Part shown: positions 1 through 8,648 of the stretch, in pieces
How positions within the stretch are numbered: position 1 is the stretch's first letter
Layout of the letters: every line of letters starts with the position of its first letter
Assembly (NCBI RefSeq): GCF_001598855.1
Contig: NZ_BCZS01000005.1
Span: forward strand, 182,512-246,511
Length of the DNA stretch: 64,000 bases
Direction: 5' to 3'
Source of the DNA: Pluralibacter gergoviae ATCC 33028 = NBRC 105706
Lineage (GTDB): Bacteria; Pseudomonadota; Gammaproteobacteria; Enterobacterales; Enterobacteriaceae
The notes under the pieces: generated by a model
Database searches by the model: none
What the model saw: only the letters and a program-made list of their open reading frames with translations
What the model was told of the DNA's origin: nothing
Made by a program: the position numbers and the translations under genes

Positions 1-1
1 G

Positions 2-325
2 AGCAGCAATATGCTGAGCCGGATGATGTGCGATGCGCTGCACGATACCGACGCCGGCGAGGGCGTTATCTTTCTGACCGACAAGTCCGGCGAAGCGCCT
101 TACCGCACGGCCTCGCTGATGAGCCACAAGCATTCTCACTGCGAGGTTATTTCCGGCATCAGCTACGAACTGCTGGCGCAGATGCTGCCCCTGCGCGAAA
201 GCCTCAGCAGCGAGGCGTTTCGCAACGCCATCGTCGCCCTGGACGCTGATAACGTCAGCAGTCTGTGGCACCAGCAGCAGAAAAATCCGCCGTTCGTGCT
301 GCTGCACGACCTTTATGCCAGCTGA
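2..325 (+). CDS. yadI: YadI, PTS EIIA-like protein (3' part only)
   Basis: This is the C-terminal part of a gene cut by the window edge. The reading frame is open from base 2 and the first visible residues are SSNMLSRMM, which match the middle of E. coli YadI (about 146 aa), so roughly the first 40 residues are missing. YadI belongs to the mannose-family PTS EIIA (AgaF-like) proteins, which carry a phosphate on an N-terminal histidine; that histidine lies outside the window. The conserved ends SHKHSHCEVISG and SSLWHQQQKNPPFVL are present. The sugar it serves is not established. It lies 45 bp upstream of yadE on the same strand, but a promoter-like -10 sits between them. Confidence 0.9.
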   Translation, partial: SSNMLSRMMCDALHDTDAGEGVIFLTDKSGEAPYRTASLMSHKHSHCEVISGISYELLAQMLPLRESLSSEAFRNAIVALDADNVSSLWHQQQKNPPFVLLHDLYAS

Positions 326-335
326 GCGAGATTTT

Positions 336-344
336 TGCTACAAT
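336..344 (+). promoter_or_regulatory. Extended -10 element upstream of yadE
   Basis: TGCTACAAT at 336-344 is an extended -10 (TG at 336-337, TACAAT at 339-344). No good -35 hexamer is visible. It lies just after the yadI stop and 26 bp before the ATG at 371. Transcription from here would begin near 351, so an upstream TTG start at 335 would fall outside the message. Confidence 0.5.
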
Positions 345-370
345 CAGCGCATTCTATTTTGCCGGTTAAG

Positions 371-1597
371 ATGATGCTGACTCGCCTTCTTCTCTGCTGC
401 CTGCTGCTGGTCTGCACCAGCGCGTCGGCCGCCGCGCGCTATATGCAGACCACCGAGAATGCCGCCGTCTGGGGGCTGGTCGGCGATCGCGTGGTGACCG
501 TCGGCAATATTCGCGCCGGACAGCGGCTGGCGGTCACGCCCACCGCCACGGACGCCTGGCAATTCCGCTTTGGCTTTGGCATCGGCTATATCGACAGAGG
601 CCATCTGGCGCCGGTGCGGGGTAAACCTCACCTGCAGGATCCGCTCGGGGATTTGCAAAAGCCGCCCGGTAATCTCAACCTGGTCACCTGGCGCGACACG
701 CCGGTCTATACCGCGCCCGACGCGCGCAGCCCGCGCTTTGGCACCCTGGCGGACAACCTGCGCTATCCGATCCAGAGCCGGCTGAAGGACCGGCTTAACG
801 TTACCTGGATGCAGATCCGCATCGGCGATCGGCTGGCGTGGGTCAGCGGCCTCGACGCGCAGCTGGACGAGGGCATCCCGGTCCTCACGTATCACCACCT
901 GCTGCGCGATGAAGAGAATGTCCGCTTTCGCCACACCTCGACCACCACCTCGGTGCGCGCCTTCAGCAACCAGATGACCTGGCTGCGCGATCGGGGCTAC
1001 GCCACTCTGACGATGTACCAGCTTGAGGACTATCTGTATAACCGGCGCAACCTGCCGGGCAGGGCGGTGGTGCTCACCTTTGACGATGGGCTGAAGTCGA
1101 TTTATCGCTATGCGTATCCCATCCTCCGCGACTACGGCTTTAAGGCGACGGCTTTTATCGTGTCATCGCGCATCAAGCGGCATCCGCAGAAGTGGGATCC
1201 GAAATCGCTGCAGTTTCTCAGCGTGCCGGAGCTTGCGCAGATGCGCGACGTATTTGACTACCAGTCCCACACCCACTTTCTGCACCGCGTCGACGGCGAC
1301 CATCGGCCGGTGCTGCTCGATCGCAGCTATCACAATATTCTGTTCGATTTTACCCGCTCGCGCCGGGCGCTGGCGCAGTTCAATCCGCACGTTTTCTCTC
1401 TCTCATATCCGTTTGGCGGCTACAACGCGAAGGCCGTTGAGGCGGCGCGGGCCGCGGGATTTCATCTGGCGGTGACGACGGTGAAGGGGAAGGTGAGGCC
1501 GGGGGATAATCCGCTGCTGCTGAAGAGGCTCTATATTCTGCGCACCGATTCGCTGGAGACGATGGCGCGGCTGGTCGGCAACCAGCCGCGAGCGTAG
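371..1597 (+). CDS. yadE: YadE, predicted polysaccharide deacetylase (NodB/CE4 fold)
   Basis: A 408-residue exported protein. The N-terminus ([10 protein letters not shown]...SASA-A) is a signal peptide with a likely cleavage after ASA near residue 20. An SH3-like domain with two repeats follows, then a NodB-type deacetylase domain in the C-terminal half. Its motifs include LTFDDG (metal-binding Asp pair), SHTHFLH (histidines) and [10 protein letters not shown]4 enzymes remove N- or O-acetyl groups from glycans; the substrate of YadE is not known. I chose the ATG at 371 rather than the in-frame TTG at 335, because the TTG overlaps the -10 element and the signal peptide starts exactly at MMLTR. 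It converges on panD with only 4 bp between the stop codons and no clear terminator. Confidence 0.88.
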   Translation: MMLTRLLLCCLLLVCTSASAAARYMQTTENAAVWGLVGDRVVTVGNIRAGQRLAVTPTATDAWQFRFGFGIGYIDRGHLAPVRGKPHLQDPLGDLQKPPGNLNLVTWRDTPVYTAPDARSPRFGTLADNLRYPIQSRLKDRLNVTWMQIRIGDRLAWVSGLDAQLDEGIPVLTYHHLLRDEENVRFRHTSTTTSVRAFSNQMTWLRDRGYATLTMYQLEDYLYNRRNLPGRAVVLTFDDGLKSIYRYAYPILRDYGFKATAFIVSSRIKRHPQKWDPKSLQFLSVPELAQMRDVFDYQSHTHFLHRVDGDHRPVLLDRSYHNILFDFTRSRRALAQFNPHVFSLSYPFGGYNAKAVEAARAAGFHLAVTTVKGKVRPGDNPLLLKRLYILRTDSLETMARLVGNQPRA

Positions 1598-1601
1598 TTA
1601 A

Positions 1602-1982
1602 TCAGGCAACCTGCACCGGAATAGCCTTCGCGGTACGCTTCATTTCGTTATCGCCCTCGAAGTAGGCCACTTTCGGCCGCCAGGTGCGGGCCTCCTCGTC
1701 CGGCATGGTGACGAAGCTTGCGATAATCACAATATCGCCCACCGAGGCGCAGTGCGCGGCGGCGCCGTTCACCGAGATGATGCGCGAACCTCGCTCGGCG
1801 GCAATCGCATAGGTGGAGAAGCGCTTGCCGTTGCTGACGTTCCAGATGTCGATCGCTTCGTTTTCCAGAATACCCGCCGCGTCGAGGAAGTCCTGGTCAA
1901 TGGCGCAGGAGCCTTCGTAGTGCAGGTCAGCCTGAGTGACCTTCACGCGGTGCAGTTTGCCCTGCAGCATAGTACGAATCAT
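1602..1982 (-). CDS. panD: Aspartate 1-decarboxylase proenzyme
   Basis: A 126-residue protein, full length for PanD. It decarboxylates L-aspartate to beta-alanine for pantothenate (vitamin B5 and CoA) synthesis in the cytoplasm. The zymogen cleaves itself between Gly24 and Ser25, and Ser25 becomes the catalytic pyruvoyl group; both are present in YEGSC. In E. coli the cleavage needs PanZ. It is the last gene of the panB-panC-panD run. The 111 bp between panC and panD contain a GC-rich hairpin, so panD may also have its own promoter. In E. coli K-12 the small transposase-like gene yadD lies here; it is absent. Confidence 0.97.
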   Translation of the reverse strand: MIRTMLQGKLHRVKVTQADLHYEGSCAIDQDFLDAAGILENEAIDIWNVSNGKRFSTYAIAAERGSRIISVNGAAAHCASVGDIVIIASFVTMPDEEARTWRPKVAYFEGDNEMKRTAKAIPVQVA

Positions 1983-2012
1983 AGTGTTTACCTTGTTACC
2001 GTTTACTGTGGT

Positions 2013-2047
2013 TGCCCCTCCCCCGGCAGAGCGCCAGGGTGAGGGGA
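2013..2047. repeat. GC-rich intergenic hairpin between panC and panD
   Basis: An imperfect inverted repeat: CCCCTC at 2015-2020 pairs with GAGGGG at 2041-2046, and the interior CCCCGGC and GCCAGGG arms pair almost completely. The right arm shares the motif CAGGGTGAGGGG with a similar element after hrpB (CAGGGCGAGGGG). It resembles the boxC-like GC-rich repeats of enterobacteria. On the minus strand it follows panC and could slow or stop transcription, but there is no T-run. Confidence 0.5.
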
Positions 2048-2093
2048 AAAACGCTCAACATCCAACCAGTATCGCCCGCGAACTCAGCGGCGT

Positions 2094-2948
2094 CTACTGA
2101 CCTAATTCCACCACTCTGTTATCAATCAGCCGCGCCTGGCCAAGCCACGCCGCCATCAAAATCACCGCCCGCCGGCTGCCTTCGCCCAGCTCAAGCAGCG
2201 TATCGGCGTCGCGGATCTGGATGTCGTCGGCGCGAAAGCCCTTCTCGTTCAGCGCCTGCGCCGCGAGGGCGATAATCTCCTCCAGCTCGCGCTCGCCGGC
2301 CTGCAGCTTGTCGGCCACCTCGGTCATCACCTTGTTGAGGCCGGGGGCAATTTTGCGCTGGTCGCTGGTCAGATAGCCGTTGCGCGAGCTGAGCGCCAGG
2401 CCGTCCTTCGCGCGCACGATAGGCACGCCGACGATCTCAATGTCGTAGCCCATGTCGGCCACCATTTTGCGGATCAGGGCCAGCTGCTGGTAATCCTTCT
2501 CGCCGAAGCAGGCGATATCCGGCTGCACCATATTGAACAGCTTGCTGACGATGGTCGACACGCCGCGAAAGTGGCCGGGGCGGCTGGCGCCCTCCAGCAT
2601 GGTGGAGATCCCCGGCACCTCGACGTAGGTCTGGCTGTCGGTGCCCTGCGGATAGACCTCCGCCGGGGCGGGCGCAAACACCAGCTCTACCTTGCGCTTG
2701 TTCAGCTTCTCGCTGTCTTCCTGCAGGGTGCGCGGATAGCGGGCGAGATCGTCCGGGCGGTCGAACTGCATCGGGTTAACGAAAATGCTGACCACCACCA
2801 CGTCAGCGCGCGAGCGGGCCTCGTCCACCAGCTTCATGTGCCCATCGTGCAGGTTGCCCATGGTCGGCACCAGCGCAATGCGCTTGCCTTCCTGACGCAG
2901 GCGGCGGATATGCTGACGCAGCAGCGGCAGGGTCTCGATAATCAACAC
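2094..2948 (-). CDS. panC: Pantothenate synthetase
   Basis: A 284-residue enzyme that joins pantoate and beta-alanine using ATP (via pantoyl-adenylate) in the cytoplasm. Visible signatures are [10 protein letters not shown] near residue 29 (the HxGH-type nucleotide-binding motif), FVNPMQF (pantoate site), GEKDYQQ and the KMSKS-like SSRNGYL. The start is GTG at 2948, preceded by AAGGAG at a 6-nt spacing; the N-terminus MLIIETLP matches E. coli. It begins 10 bp after the panB stop, so the two are translated from one message. PanC joins the products of PanB (through ketopantoate reductase, encoded elsewhere) and PanD. Confidence 0.97.
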   Translation of the reverse strand: MLIIETLPLLRQHIRRLRQEGKRIALVPTMGNLHDGHMKLVDEARSRADVVVVSIFVNPMQFDRPDDLARYPRTLQEDSEKLNKRKVELVFAPAPAEVYPQGTDSQTYVEVPGISTMLEGASRPGHFRGVSTIVSKLFNMVQPDIACFGEKDYQQLALIRKMVADMGYDIEIVGVPIVRAKDGLALSSRNGYLTSDQRKIAPGLNKVMTEVADKLQAGERELEEIIALAAQALNEKGFRADDIQIRDADTLLELGEGSRRAVILMAAWLGQARLIDNRVVELGQ

Positions 2949-2958
2949 AACTCACTCC

Positions 2959-3750
2959 TTAATGGAAACTGTGCTCTTCGCCCGGATAGGCTCCGGACGC
3001 TACCTCGGCGATATACTGCTGTACCGCAGCGCGCATGTCGCCGGCTTCGGCGAGGAAATTTTTGGCAAACTTCGGAATATGGCCGCCGGTGATGCCGAAG
3101 GCGTCGTGCATCACCAGGATCTGGCCGTCGGTGACGTTACCCGCGCCGATGCCGATCACCGGGATGGTCAGCGCGTCGGTAACCCGCTTCGCGAGCTCCA
3201 CCGGCACGCACTCCAGCACCAGCAGCTGGGCGCCGGCGGCTTCCAGCGCCAGGGCGTCGTCAAACAGCACCTGGGCGGCGTCGCCGCGCCCCTGCACCTT
3301 GTAGCCGCCGAAGACGTTGACCGACTGCGGGGTCAGGCCGAGGTGGCCGCAGACCGGGACCGCGCGCTCGGTGAGCATACGTACGGTTTCAGCCAGCCAG
3401 GCGCCGCCTTCAATCTTCACCATATTGGCGCCGGCGCGCATCACTGCGGCGGCATTATCGAACGCCTGCTCCGGCGTGGCGTAGGCCATAAATGGCAGAT
3501 CGGCGAGCAGCAGGGCATTTGGCGCGCCCCGGCGCACCGCCCGGGTGTGGTAGGCGATGTCGTCAACGGTGACCGGCAGCGTAGAGTCGTGGCCCTGGAC
3601 CGTCATACCCAGCGAATCGCCGACCAGCATCACGCTGATACCCGCGTCGGCGAACAGCTTCGCGAAGCTAAAGTCATAGGCGGTGATGGTGGCAAAGCGC
3701 GTCTTATCCTGCTTATGCTTGCGCAGCAGGGAGATGGTGGTGGGTTTCAT
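2959..3750 (-). CDS. panB: 3-methyl-2-oxobutanoate hydroxymethyltransferase
   Basis: A 263-residue TIM-barrel enzyme that transfers a hydroxymethyl group from 5,10-methylenetetrahydrofolate to alpha-ketoisovalerate, giving ketopantoate, the first committed step of pantothenate synthesis. Metal- and substrate-binding motifs include VGDSLGM (Asp45 region), GHLGLTPQ and the catalytic-site VIGIGAG. An in-frame ATG six codons upstream exists, but MKPTTISLL is the family start and AGGAT stands 6 nt before the ATG at 3750. It follows folK by 74 bp on the minus strand. The folate link with folK is metabolically sensible, since PanB uses a folate cofactor. Confidence 0.97.
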   Translation of the reverse strand: MKPTTISLLRKHKQDKTRFATITAYDFSFAKLFADAGISVMLVGDSLGMTVQGHDSTLPVTVDDIAYHTRAVRRGAPNALLLADLPFMAYATPEQAFDNAAAVMRAGANMVKIEGGAWLAETVRMLTERAVPVCGHLGLTPQSVNVFGGYKVQGRGDAAQVLFDDALALEAAGAQLLVLECVPVELAKRVTDALTIPVIGIGAGNVTDGQILVMHDAFGITGGHIPKFAKNFLAEAGDMRAAVQQYIAEVASGAYPGEEHSFH

Positions 3751-3824
3751 AAGATATCCTGATAGCAAAGCTCAAACTTGCGGCATTGTAGCAGGCGTAC
3801 CCGGAGGGGCAATGACTTTGCGAT

Positions 3825-4304
3825 TTACCAATAGTGCGGTTTTGCGCAGCCGAGAGCCTGCAGGCGTTCGGCCAGGGTGCTGCCGTCGGGAAAGCGCAGA
3901 TCCGGGGCGATCTCCGCCAGCGGCCAGAGCATAAAGCCGCGGTTGTGCATGTCGTAGTGGGGGACCGTCAGGCGCTCGCTGCGGATGATGCGGTCACCGA
4001 ATAGCATAATATCGAGATCCAGCGTGCGCGGCCCCCAGCGCTCGGCCTTGCGCACCCGGCCCTGCTGCAGCTCAATGCGCTGGGTCTGGTCGAGGAGTGC
4101 TTCCGGTTCAAGAAAGGTCTCCAGCGCCAGGGCGGCGTTGAGGTAGTCAGGCTGGTCCTGCGGGCCGAGCGGCGGCGTGCGGTAGAACGCCGAGACGGCG
4201 ACGGTGCGGCTGTGCGGAATATCGCCGAGGGCGGCAATGGCGGCATTCACCTGATCGAGCGGTGAGGCCAGATTGCTGCCGATGGCGATGTAAACAAGGG
4301 TCAT
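3825..4304 (-). CDS. folK: 6-hydroxymethyl-7,8-dihydropterin pyrophosphokinase (HPPK)
   Basis: A 159-residue cytoplasmic enzyme that transfers pyrophosphate from ATP to 6-hydroxymethyl-dihydropterin in folate synthesis. Present are the start YIAIGSNL, the loop [33 protein letters not shown] (with the two metal-binding aspartates of DLDI) and [13 protein letters not shown]. The frame is open 44 codons further upstream, but that stretch lies inside pcnB and is low-complexity Arg/Ala. The start at 4304 overlaps the pcnB stop as ATGA, showing translational coupling. The C-terminus differs from E. coli after the last strand, as expected for this variable tail. Confidence 0.96.
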   Translation of the reverse strand: MTLVYIAIGSNLASPLDQVNAAIAALGDIPHSRTVAVSAFYRTPPLGPQDQPDYLNAALALETFLEPEALLDQTQRIELQQGRVRKAERWGPRTLDLDIMLFGDRIIRSERLTVPHYDMHNRGFMLWPLAEIAPDLRFPDGSTLAERLQALGCAKPHYW

Positions 4305-5698
4305 GCGCTGCCTTCGCGACGCGGGGCGCGCTTGCGCGGACGGCGATGGCGGCGGCGCGCGGCCGGCTCTTCGTCGATACCGCTCAGCATCTCTTTCTGC
4401 GCCGGCGGCGCGGCGACCTGGAATTCGCCCCACCACTGGGTCAGACGCTGCAGTTCGTGGTTGCCTTCGGCTTCGGCGCGCAGCGCCAGCAGATCGTAGG
4501 CGGCGCGGAACTTCGGATGCTCCATCAGCTTCCAGGCGCGCTTGCCCTGGCGGCGGGACATCCGCAGCTGCAGCTGCCAGATATCGCGGATAAGCGTGGT
4601 GATGCGTTTCGGGATCGCCAGCGATTTGCAGGCTTCGTCGAGCACGTCGTTCATCGCCAGCGCGAAGGCGTCGTAGTAGGCCAGACCGCCCTCCTGGGTA
4701 ATGCGCTGGGCGGTTTCCAGCTGCGGATACCAGAACATAGCGGCAAACAGGAATGCCGGATTAACGCGCATATCGTTGTGGATGCGGTTATCGGTGTTGC
4801 GCAGCACCTGGCTAATCATCCGCTCCATCGGGCTGTCGCCCTTCTCGGTAAAGTAGCGGGTGATCACCGGGAACATCGGCTGGGCCAGGCTGTATTCGTT
4901 GAGCAGCCGCCAGGTTTCATACCCGTAGCCCGCCTGCAGCAGCTTGAGCGACTCTTCAAACAGGCGCGCCGGCGGCACGTCGTTAATCAGCGTCGCCAGG
5001 CGCGGGATCGGCTCGGCGGTATCCTGGCTGATGGTCATGTTCAGCTTGGCGGCGAAGCGCACGGCGCGCAGCATCCGCACCGGATCTTCGCGGTAGCGGG
5101 TTTCCGGATTGCCGATCAGGCGAATAACGCCCTGCTGCAGATCGCGCATGCCGCCGACGTAATCGCGGACGGTAAAGTCGGCAACGCTGTAGTAAAGGCT
5201 GTTGATGGTGAAGTCGCGGCGCTGGGCGTCCTCTTCGATCGAGCCGAAGATATTATCGCGCAGCAGCATGCCGTTTTCGCCGCGCTGGGAGGTGGCGCGG
5301 TCCGCCGGGGAGCCGTCGTGGTGCCCGCGGAAGGTGGCGACTTCAATGATTTCCGGCCCGAACATCACGTGGGCGAGGCGGAAGCGACGGCCCACCAGGC
5401 GGCAGTTGCGGAACAGCTTGCGCACCTGCTCCGGCGTGGCGCTGGTGGTGACGTCAAAATCTTTCGGCTTCTTGCCCAGCAGCAGGTCGCGCACGCCGCC
5501 GCCGACGAGATACGCCTCGTAGCCCGCTTTGTTCAGGCGATAAAGAACCTTGAGGGCATTTTCACTGATATCTTTGCGGGAAATAGCGTGCTGCTCACGC
5601 GGAATGACCGTCATTTGGGGTTTTTCTTCGACGGTTTCAGCCCCGTTTTCATCACGGGTTAGCACCTTGCGGCAAAAATTAGCGACTCGGGTAAAAAT
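4301..5698 (-). CDS. pcnB: Poly(A) polymerase I, AUU start codon
   Basis: It adds 3' poly(A) tails to RNA, which promotes decay by the degradosome and controls ColE1-type plasmid copy number through RNAI. Class II nucleotidyltransferase: [12 protein letters not shown] and the catalytic DFDV, then [15 protein letters not shown], and a basic C-terminal tail ([16 protein letters not shown]). The first conventional start (GTG at 5665) gives 454 aa. Reading 11 codons further up to an ATT at 5698 restores [12 protein letters not shown] and the 465-aa length of E. coli PcnB. E. coli pcnB is known to start at the inefficient codon AUU, and GAGGTG lies 4 nt before this ATT. folK overlaps the 3' end. 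Confidence 0.95.
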   Translation of the reverse strand: MFTRVANFCRKVLTRDENGAETVEEKPQMTVIPREQHAISRKDISENALKVLYRLNKAGYEAYLVGGGVRDLLLGKKPKDFDVTTSATPEQVRKLFRNCRLVGRRFRLAHVMFGPEIIEVATFRGHHDGSPADRATSQRGENGMLLRDNIFGSIEEDAQRRDFTINSLYYSVADFTVRDYVGGMRDLQQGVIRLIGNPETRYREDPVRMLRAVRFAAKLNMTISQDTAEPIPRLATLINDVPPARLFEESLKLLQAGYGYETWRLLNEYSLAQPMFPVITRYFTEKGDSPMERMISQVLRNTDNRIHNDMRVNPAFLFAAMFWYPQLETAQRITQEGGLAYYDAFALAMNDVLDEACKSLAIPKRITTLIRDIWQLQLRMSRRQGKRAWKLMEHPKFRAAYDLLALRAEAEGNHELQRLTQWWGEFQVAAPPAQKEMLSGIDEEPAARRRHRRPRKRAPRREGSA

Positions 5699-5762
5699 GG
5701 TGCACCTCGGTTTTCGTATCAGTCGTCGGATGGCAGAGAAAAAAATAGCGGCTAATCATAGC

Positions 5763-6635
5763 TCAGAGCGAACCGTTTGAGAATGCCGGATTTGCCAGCG
5801 TCCACTCAGCCACCGCGTTTTTCAGCAGCGCCGCAAGGGATAAGTCGCGCCAGTCGTCGGCAACGGGCTGCTTAAGAAACTGCAAAGCCCGGACAATTTC
5901 CGGCCGCGGGTCGCCCTCGGGCAGCGCGGGGGCGTGGTTCTGCTTGGAGAGCTTATTGCCCTCGGCGTTCAGCGCCAGCGGCAGATGGATATACTCCGGC
6001 GGCTGCCAGCCGAAGTGCTGATAAAGGGATATCTGCCGCACGGTGGGCTCAATTAAATCGGCGCCGCGCACAATCTCGGTCACGCCCTGAAAGTGGTCGT
6101 CCACCACCACCGCCAGATTATAGGCAAACAGCCCGTCGCGGCGGTGAATAATGAAGTCTTCCCGCGCAAGCCCCTCGTCGGTGGCGATCTCGCCGCGCAG
6201 GCGGTCATAAAAGCCGAGTACCGGCCGGGTCTGGCGCAGGCGCAGGGCGGCATTCTCTGCCCCGAGGCCCAGGTCGCGGCAGTGGCCGTCGTAAACGCCG
6301 CCGACGCTGTGGATACGCGCCCGGGTGCAGGTGCAGTAGTAGCAAAGCCCCTGCGCCTTCAGCCAGGCCAGCCGCTCGCGGTAGGCGTCGTGGCGCTGCG
6401 ACTGCCACAGCACCTCGCCGTCCCAGTGCAGGCCGTAATGTTCCAGCTGGCGCAGAATCGCGTCGGCGGCACCGGGAACTTCACGGGGAGGGTCGATATC
6501 TTCGATACGTACCAGCCAGCGGCCCTGCTGCGCGCGGGCCTGCAGATAGCTACCGAGGGCGGCTATCAGCGAGCCAAAGTGCAGTTCGCCGGAGGGGGAG
6601 GGGGCGAAGCGCCCGATATAGTCTGCGTTTTGCAT
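5763..6635 (-). CDS. gluQ: Glutamyl-Q tRNA(Asp) synthetase
   Basis: A 290-residue paralogue of the glutamyl-tRNA synthetase catalytic core that lacks the anticodon-binding domain. It attaches glutamate to the queuosine base at position 34 of tRNA(Asp). Present are [14 protein letters not shown] (HIGH-like), the zinc-binding set CTC...Y-x3-C in [10 protein letters not shown] and YDGHC, and the KMSKS-like [10 protein letters not shown]. It is somewhat shorter than the E. coli protein (about 300 aa) because of a divergent C-terminus. It lies between dksA and pcnB, 64 bp from each, an order conserved in E. coli where dksA-gluQ read-through is known. Confidence 0.95.
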   Translation of the reverse strand: MQNADYIGRFAPSPSGELHFGSLIAALGSYLQARAQQGRWLVRIEDIDPPREVPGAADAILRQLEHYGLHWDGEVLWQSQRHDAYRERLAWLKAQGLCYYCTCTRARIHSVGGVYDGHCRDLGLGAENAALRLRQTRPVLGFYDRLRGEIATDEGLAREDFIIHRRDGLFAYNLAVVVDDHFQGVTEIVRGADLIEPTVRQISLYQHFGWQPPEYIHLPLALNAEGNKLSKQNHAPALPEGDPRPEIVRALQFLKQPVADDWRDLSLAALLKNAVAEWTLANPAFSNGSL

Positions 6636-6652
6636 AGTCTGAAAATGAACAA

Positions 6653-6672
6653 GGCGGGAGAAGACTCCCGCC
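6653..6672 (-). terminator. Hairpin downstream of dksA
   Basis: GGCGGGAG (6653-6660) and CTCCCGCC (6665-6672) form a perfect 8-bp stem with a 4-nt loop. On the minus strand it is followed by TTGTTCATTTTC, a weak U-rich tail. It lies between the dksA stop and the gluQ start, so it is probably a partial terminator that lets some transcripts continue into gluQ and pcnB. Confidence 0.65.
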
Positions 6673-6699
6673 TGAGTGATAATTAATCGCTATGAGTAA

Positions 6700-7155
6700 T
6701 TAGCCAGCCATCTGTTTTTCGCGGATTTCCGCCAGCGTTTTGCAGTCGATGCACAGATCGGCTGTCGGACGCGCTTCCAGACGACGGATGCCGATTTCGA
6801 CGCCGCAGGATTCGCAGTAGCCAAAATCTTCGTCTTCGACCTTCTTCAGCGTTTTCTCAATCTTTTTGATTAGTTTACGCTCGCGGTCACGGTTACGCAG
6901 TTCGAGGCTGAACTCCTCTTCCTGGGCGGCGCGGTCGACCGGGTCCGGGAAGTTTGCCGCTTCGTCCTGCATGTGCGTTACGGTACGATCAACTTCATCC
7001 CTGAGTTGGTTACGCCACGCTTCAAGAATACGCTTGAAGTGCGCCAGCTGGGCGTCGTTCATATACTCTTCGCCCGGCTTCTCTTGATACGGCTCCACCC
7101 CAGCGATGGCGAGAATACTCAGGGACGATGTTTTACGGATTTGCCCTTCTTGCAT
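6700..7155 (-). CDS. dksA: RNA polymerase-binding transcription factor DksA
   Basis: A 151-residue protein that enters the secondary channel of RNA polymerase and, with ppGpp, inhibits rRNA promoters and activates amino-acid operons. It has a coiled-coil with the two tip aspartates Asp71 and Asp74 (FPDPVDRA), and a C-terminal four-cysteine zinc finger Cys114, Cys117, Cys135, Cys138 (CESC...CIDC). The start [10 protein letters not shown] is chosen over one six codons upstream because AAGGAG precedes it at about 7 nt. It is read in the same direction as sfsA, 176 bp away. Its target promoter class is represented in this window by the rrn P1 at the right end. Confidence 0.98.
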   Translation of the reverse strand: MQEGQIRKTSSLSILAIAGVEPYQEKPGEEYMNDAQLAHFKRILEAWRNQLRDEVDRTVTHMQDEAANFPDPVDRAAQEEEFSLELRNRDRERKLIKKIEKTLKKVEDEDFGYCESCGVEIGIRRLEARPTADLCIDCKTLAEIREKQMAG

Positions 7156-7331
7156 GTTGCTTCTCCTTAACACGCACTATCGATCCCCAGGTGGGGGAAA
7201 AAATCAGGCCGCTATAAATAGCAGATGCTTTTCCGGATAGCAATTATCTAAACGTTACACTTGACAACCCTGTGAGGAAAAGCGTATTTACGCACGCGAT
7301 CGGCTCACTTGTTGTCCGGGCCGTCAGTGGG

Positions 7332-8036
7332 TTATAGCACAACCTTTAACGGTTCCTGCAACGTTATCATTTCGGCAGAGAGCGCTGCTTTGTAGGCCAG
7401 CACCTCCACCCCCTTGTTATAAGCTTCTTCTAATAGCTGCGCGTACTTAGCGTCGATATGGCGCGCGGGTGAAAAACAGGTAATGGCCGAGTGCAGCACC
7501 GTAAATAGCAGTACGGCGCGATCGCCTTCGGCCACCACGTTCATCAGTTCCCGCAGATGCTTCTGTCCGCGTTCCGTCACCGCGTCGGGGAAATAGCCCT
7601 GTTCCTGCTCTGCTAACGTCACTGATTTCACTTCAATATAGCAGTCAGGCCGCCCTTGCGCCTGTAGCTTTAGATCGATGCGGCTGCGTTCGGCGCCGTA
7701 TTTAACCTCACTTTTTATCTCGCTATAACCAGTAAGTTCTGAAATATTCCCATTTTGTATCGCTTCTTTCGCAAGCTGATTGGCGCGCAGCGTATTGACG
7801 CAGATAAACGCCCCGCCCTGAGTTTCGGTCACTTCCCAGGTGTGGGGATACTTGCGGGTTTTACTCTCTGAGGTGGAGTACCAGACGGTATCGCCCGGCG
7901 TGGCGCAGCCGGTCATCGCCCCGGTATTAGGGCAGTGCAGCGTCAGCGCTTCGCCGTCGGCCGTAATGACGTCGGCGAGAAAGCGCTTGTAGCGCTTAAT
8001 GAGGCGGGCGGGCCGTAGCGGCGGTAAAAACTGCAT
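7332..8036 (-). CDS. sfsA: SfsA, nuclease-fold sugar fermentation stimulation protein
   Basis: A 234-residue protein, the same length as in E. coli. SfsA was found as a multicopy stimulator of maltose fermentation. Its structure carries an OB-like N-terminal DNA-binding part and a restriction-endonuclease-like core. Conserved stretches seen are [18 protein letters not shown], the PD-(D/E)xK-like [10 protein letters not shown] and RGQKHLREL. The true molecular role is unsettled. It starts 9 bp after the thpR stop, so thpR-sfsA, and perhaps dksA, form one transcription unit. Confidence 0.94.
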   Translation of the reverse strand: MQFLPPLRPARLIKRYKRFLADVITADGEALTLHCPNTGAMTGCATPGDTVWYSTSESKTRKYPHTWEVTETQGGAFICVNTLRANQLAKEAIQNGNISELTGYSEIKSEVKYGAERSRIDLKLQAQGRPDCYIEVKSVTLAEQEQGYFPDAVTERGQKHLRELMNVVAEGDRAVLLFTVLHSAITCFSPARHIDAKYAQLLEEAYNKGVEVLAYKAALSAEMITLQEPLKVVL

Positions 8037-8045
8037 CTCTGTTCC

Positions 8046-8576
8046 TTATTCGTCAAGCGTCCAGCGCGCCAGCGCAGTGTAGCGGGTGCGGCCCCGCGAG
8101 AAGTCTGATTGATAGAGCGCAAACTCGGTGACCGGTACCGACCAGCGAAAGCCGGGCGCGGGAATGGCGACCCGGTTTGCGGTATCGCGCAGCAGAGTGA
8201 TGTGCGGATGAAACGGCTGCGGGCTCTGGTAGCAGCCGCTGCGCGCCGCCTGGGCGCGCAGCATATTCGCCAGCTGCAGCAGGCCGCGCGGCGGCTGGCG
8301 GGTGCCGAGCCACACCACCCGGGAGCGCAGCCACTGCCCGGCATCGTCAAGCGCCAGCGTAAAGCCGGGCTGGCGAATGCGCCCGGCCATCGCGCACAGC
8401 GCCCGCTGCTTCTCCGGGCTGACGTCGCCGAGAAAGGCCAGCGTCAGATGCAGGTTAGCGGCGGCCACCGGACGTCCGGCATCGTCGGCAAAGTGCGCCG
8501 CGCGCCAGTGGACTATCTGCTGCTGCACGTCATCGGGAAGCGCAAGGGCGAAAAAGAGGCGTTTTGACTCGGACAT
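8046..8576 (-). CDS. thpR: RNA 2',3'-cyclic 3'-phosphodiesterase (2H family)
   Basis: A 176-residue 2H phosphoesterase (formerly LigT). It opens 2',3'-cyclic phosphates of RNA and in vitro ligates tRNA halves through 2'-5' bonds. The two catalytic H-x-T-x motifs are clear: HLTL at residues 43-46 and HITL at 125-128. It is the first gene of the long minus-strand run and is divergent from hrpB; the space to the hrpB GTG is 72 bp and contains the hrpB -10 element. Confidence 0.95.
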   Translation of the reverse strand: MSESKRLFFALALPDDVQQQIVHWRAAHFADDAGRPVAAANLHLTLAFLGDVSPEKQRALCAMAGRIRQPGFTLALDDAGQWLRSRVVWLGTRQPPRGLLQLANMLRAQAARSGCYQSPQPFHPHITLLRDTANRVAIPAPGFRWSVPVTEFALYQSDFSRGRTRYTALARWTLDE

Positions 8577-8605
8577 AGCGGGGACTCGGTAATGGCTCGG
8601 GCCAA

Positions 8606-8614
8606 TGCTACAAT
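8606..8614 (+). promoter_or_regulatory. Extended -10 element upstream of hrpB
   Basis: TGCTACAAT at 8606-8614 is an extended -10, identical to that before yadE. No strong -35 is visible. It lies 34 bp before the GTG at 8649 and downstream of another in-frame ATG at 8592, which argues for the GTG as the real start. Confidence 0.5.
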
Positions 8615-8648
8615 GCCTGCCCCTGTAAAGTCATCCCCGGAGCCGTTC

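Noticed and set aside
4262..5662. A 466-codon plus-strand frame opposite pcnB
   Set aside because: Antisense shadow of pcnB; no start context and no homology I recognise.
8592..8648. ATG 8592 or ATG 8613 as the hrpB start
   Set aside because: Both lie at or before the -10 element TACAAT (8609-8614), and the extra residues are not part of the family N-terminus.
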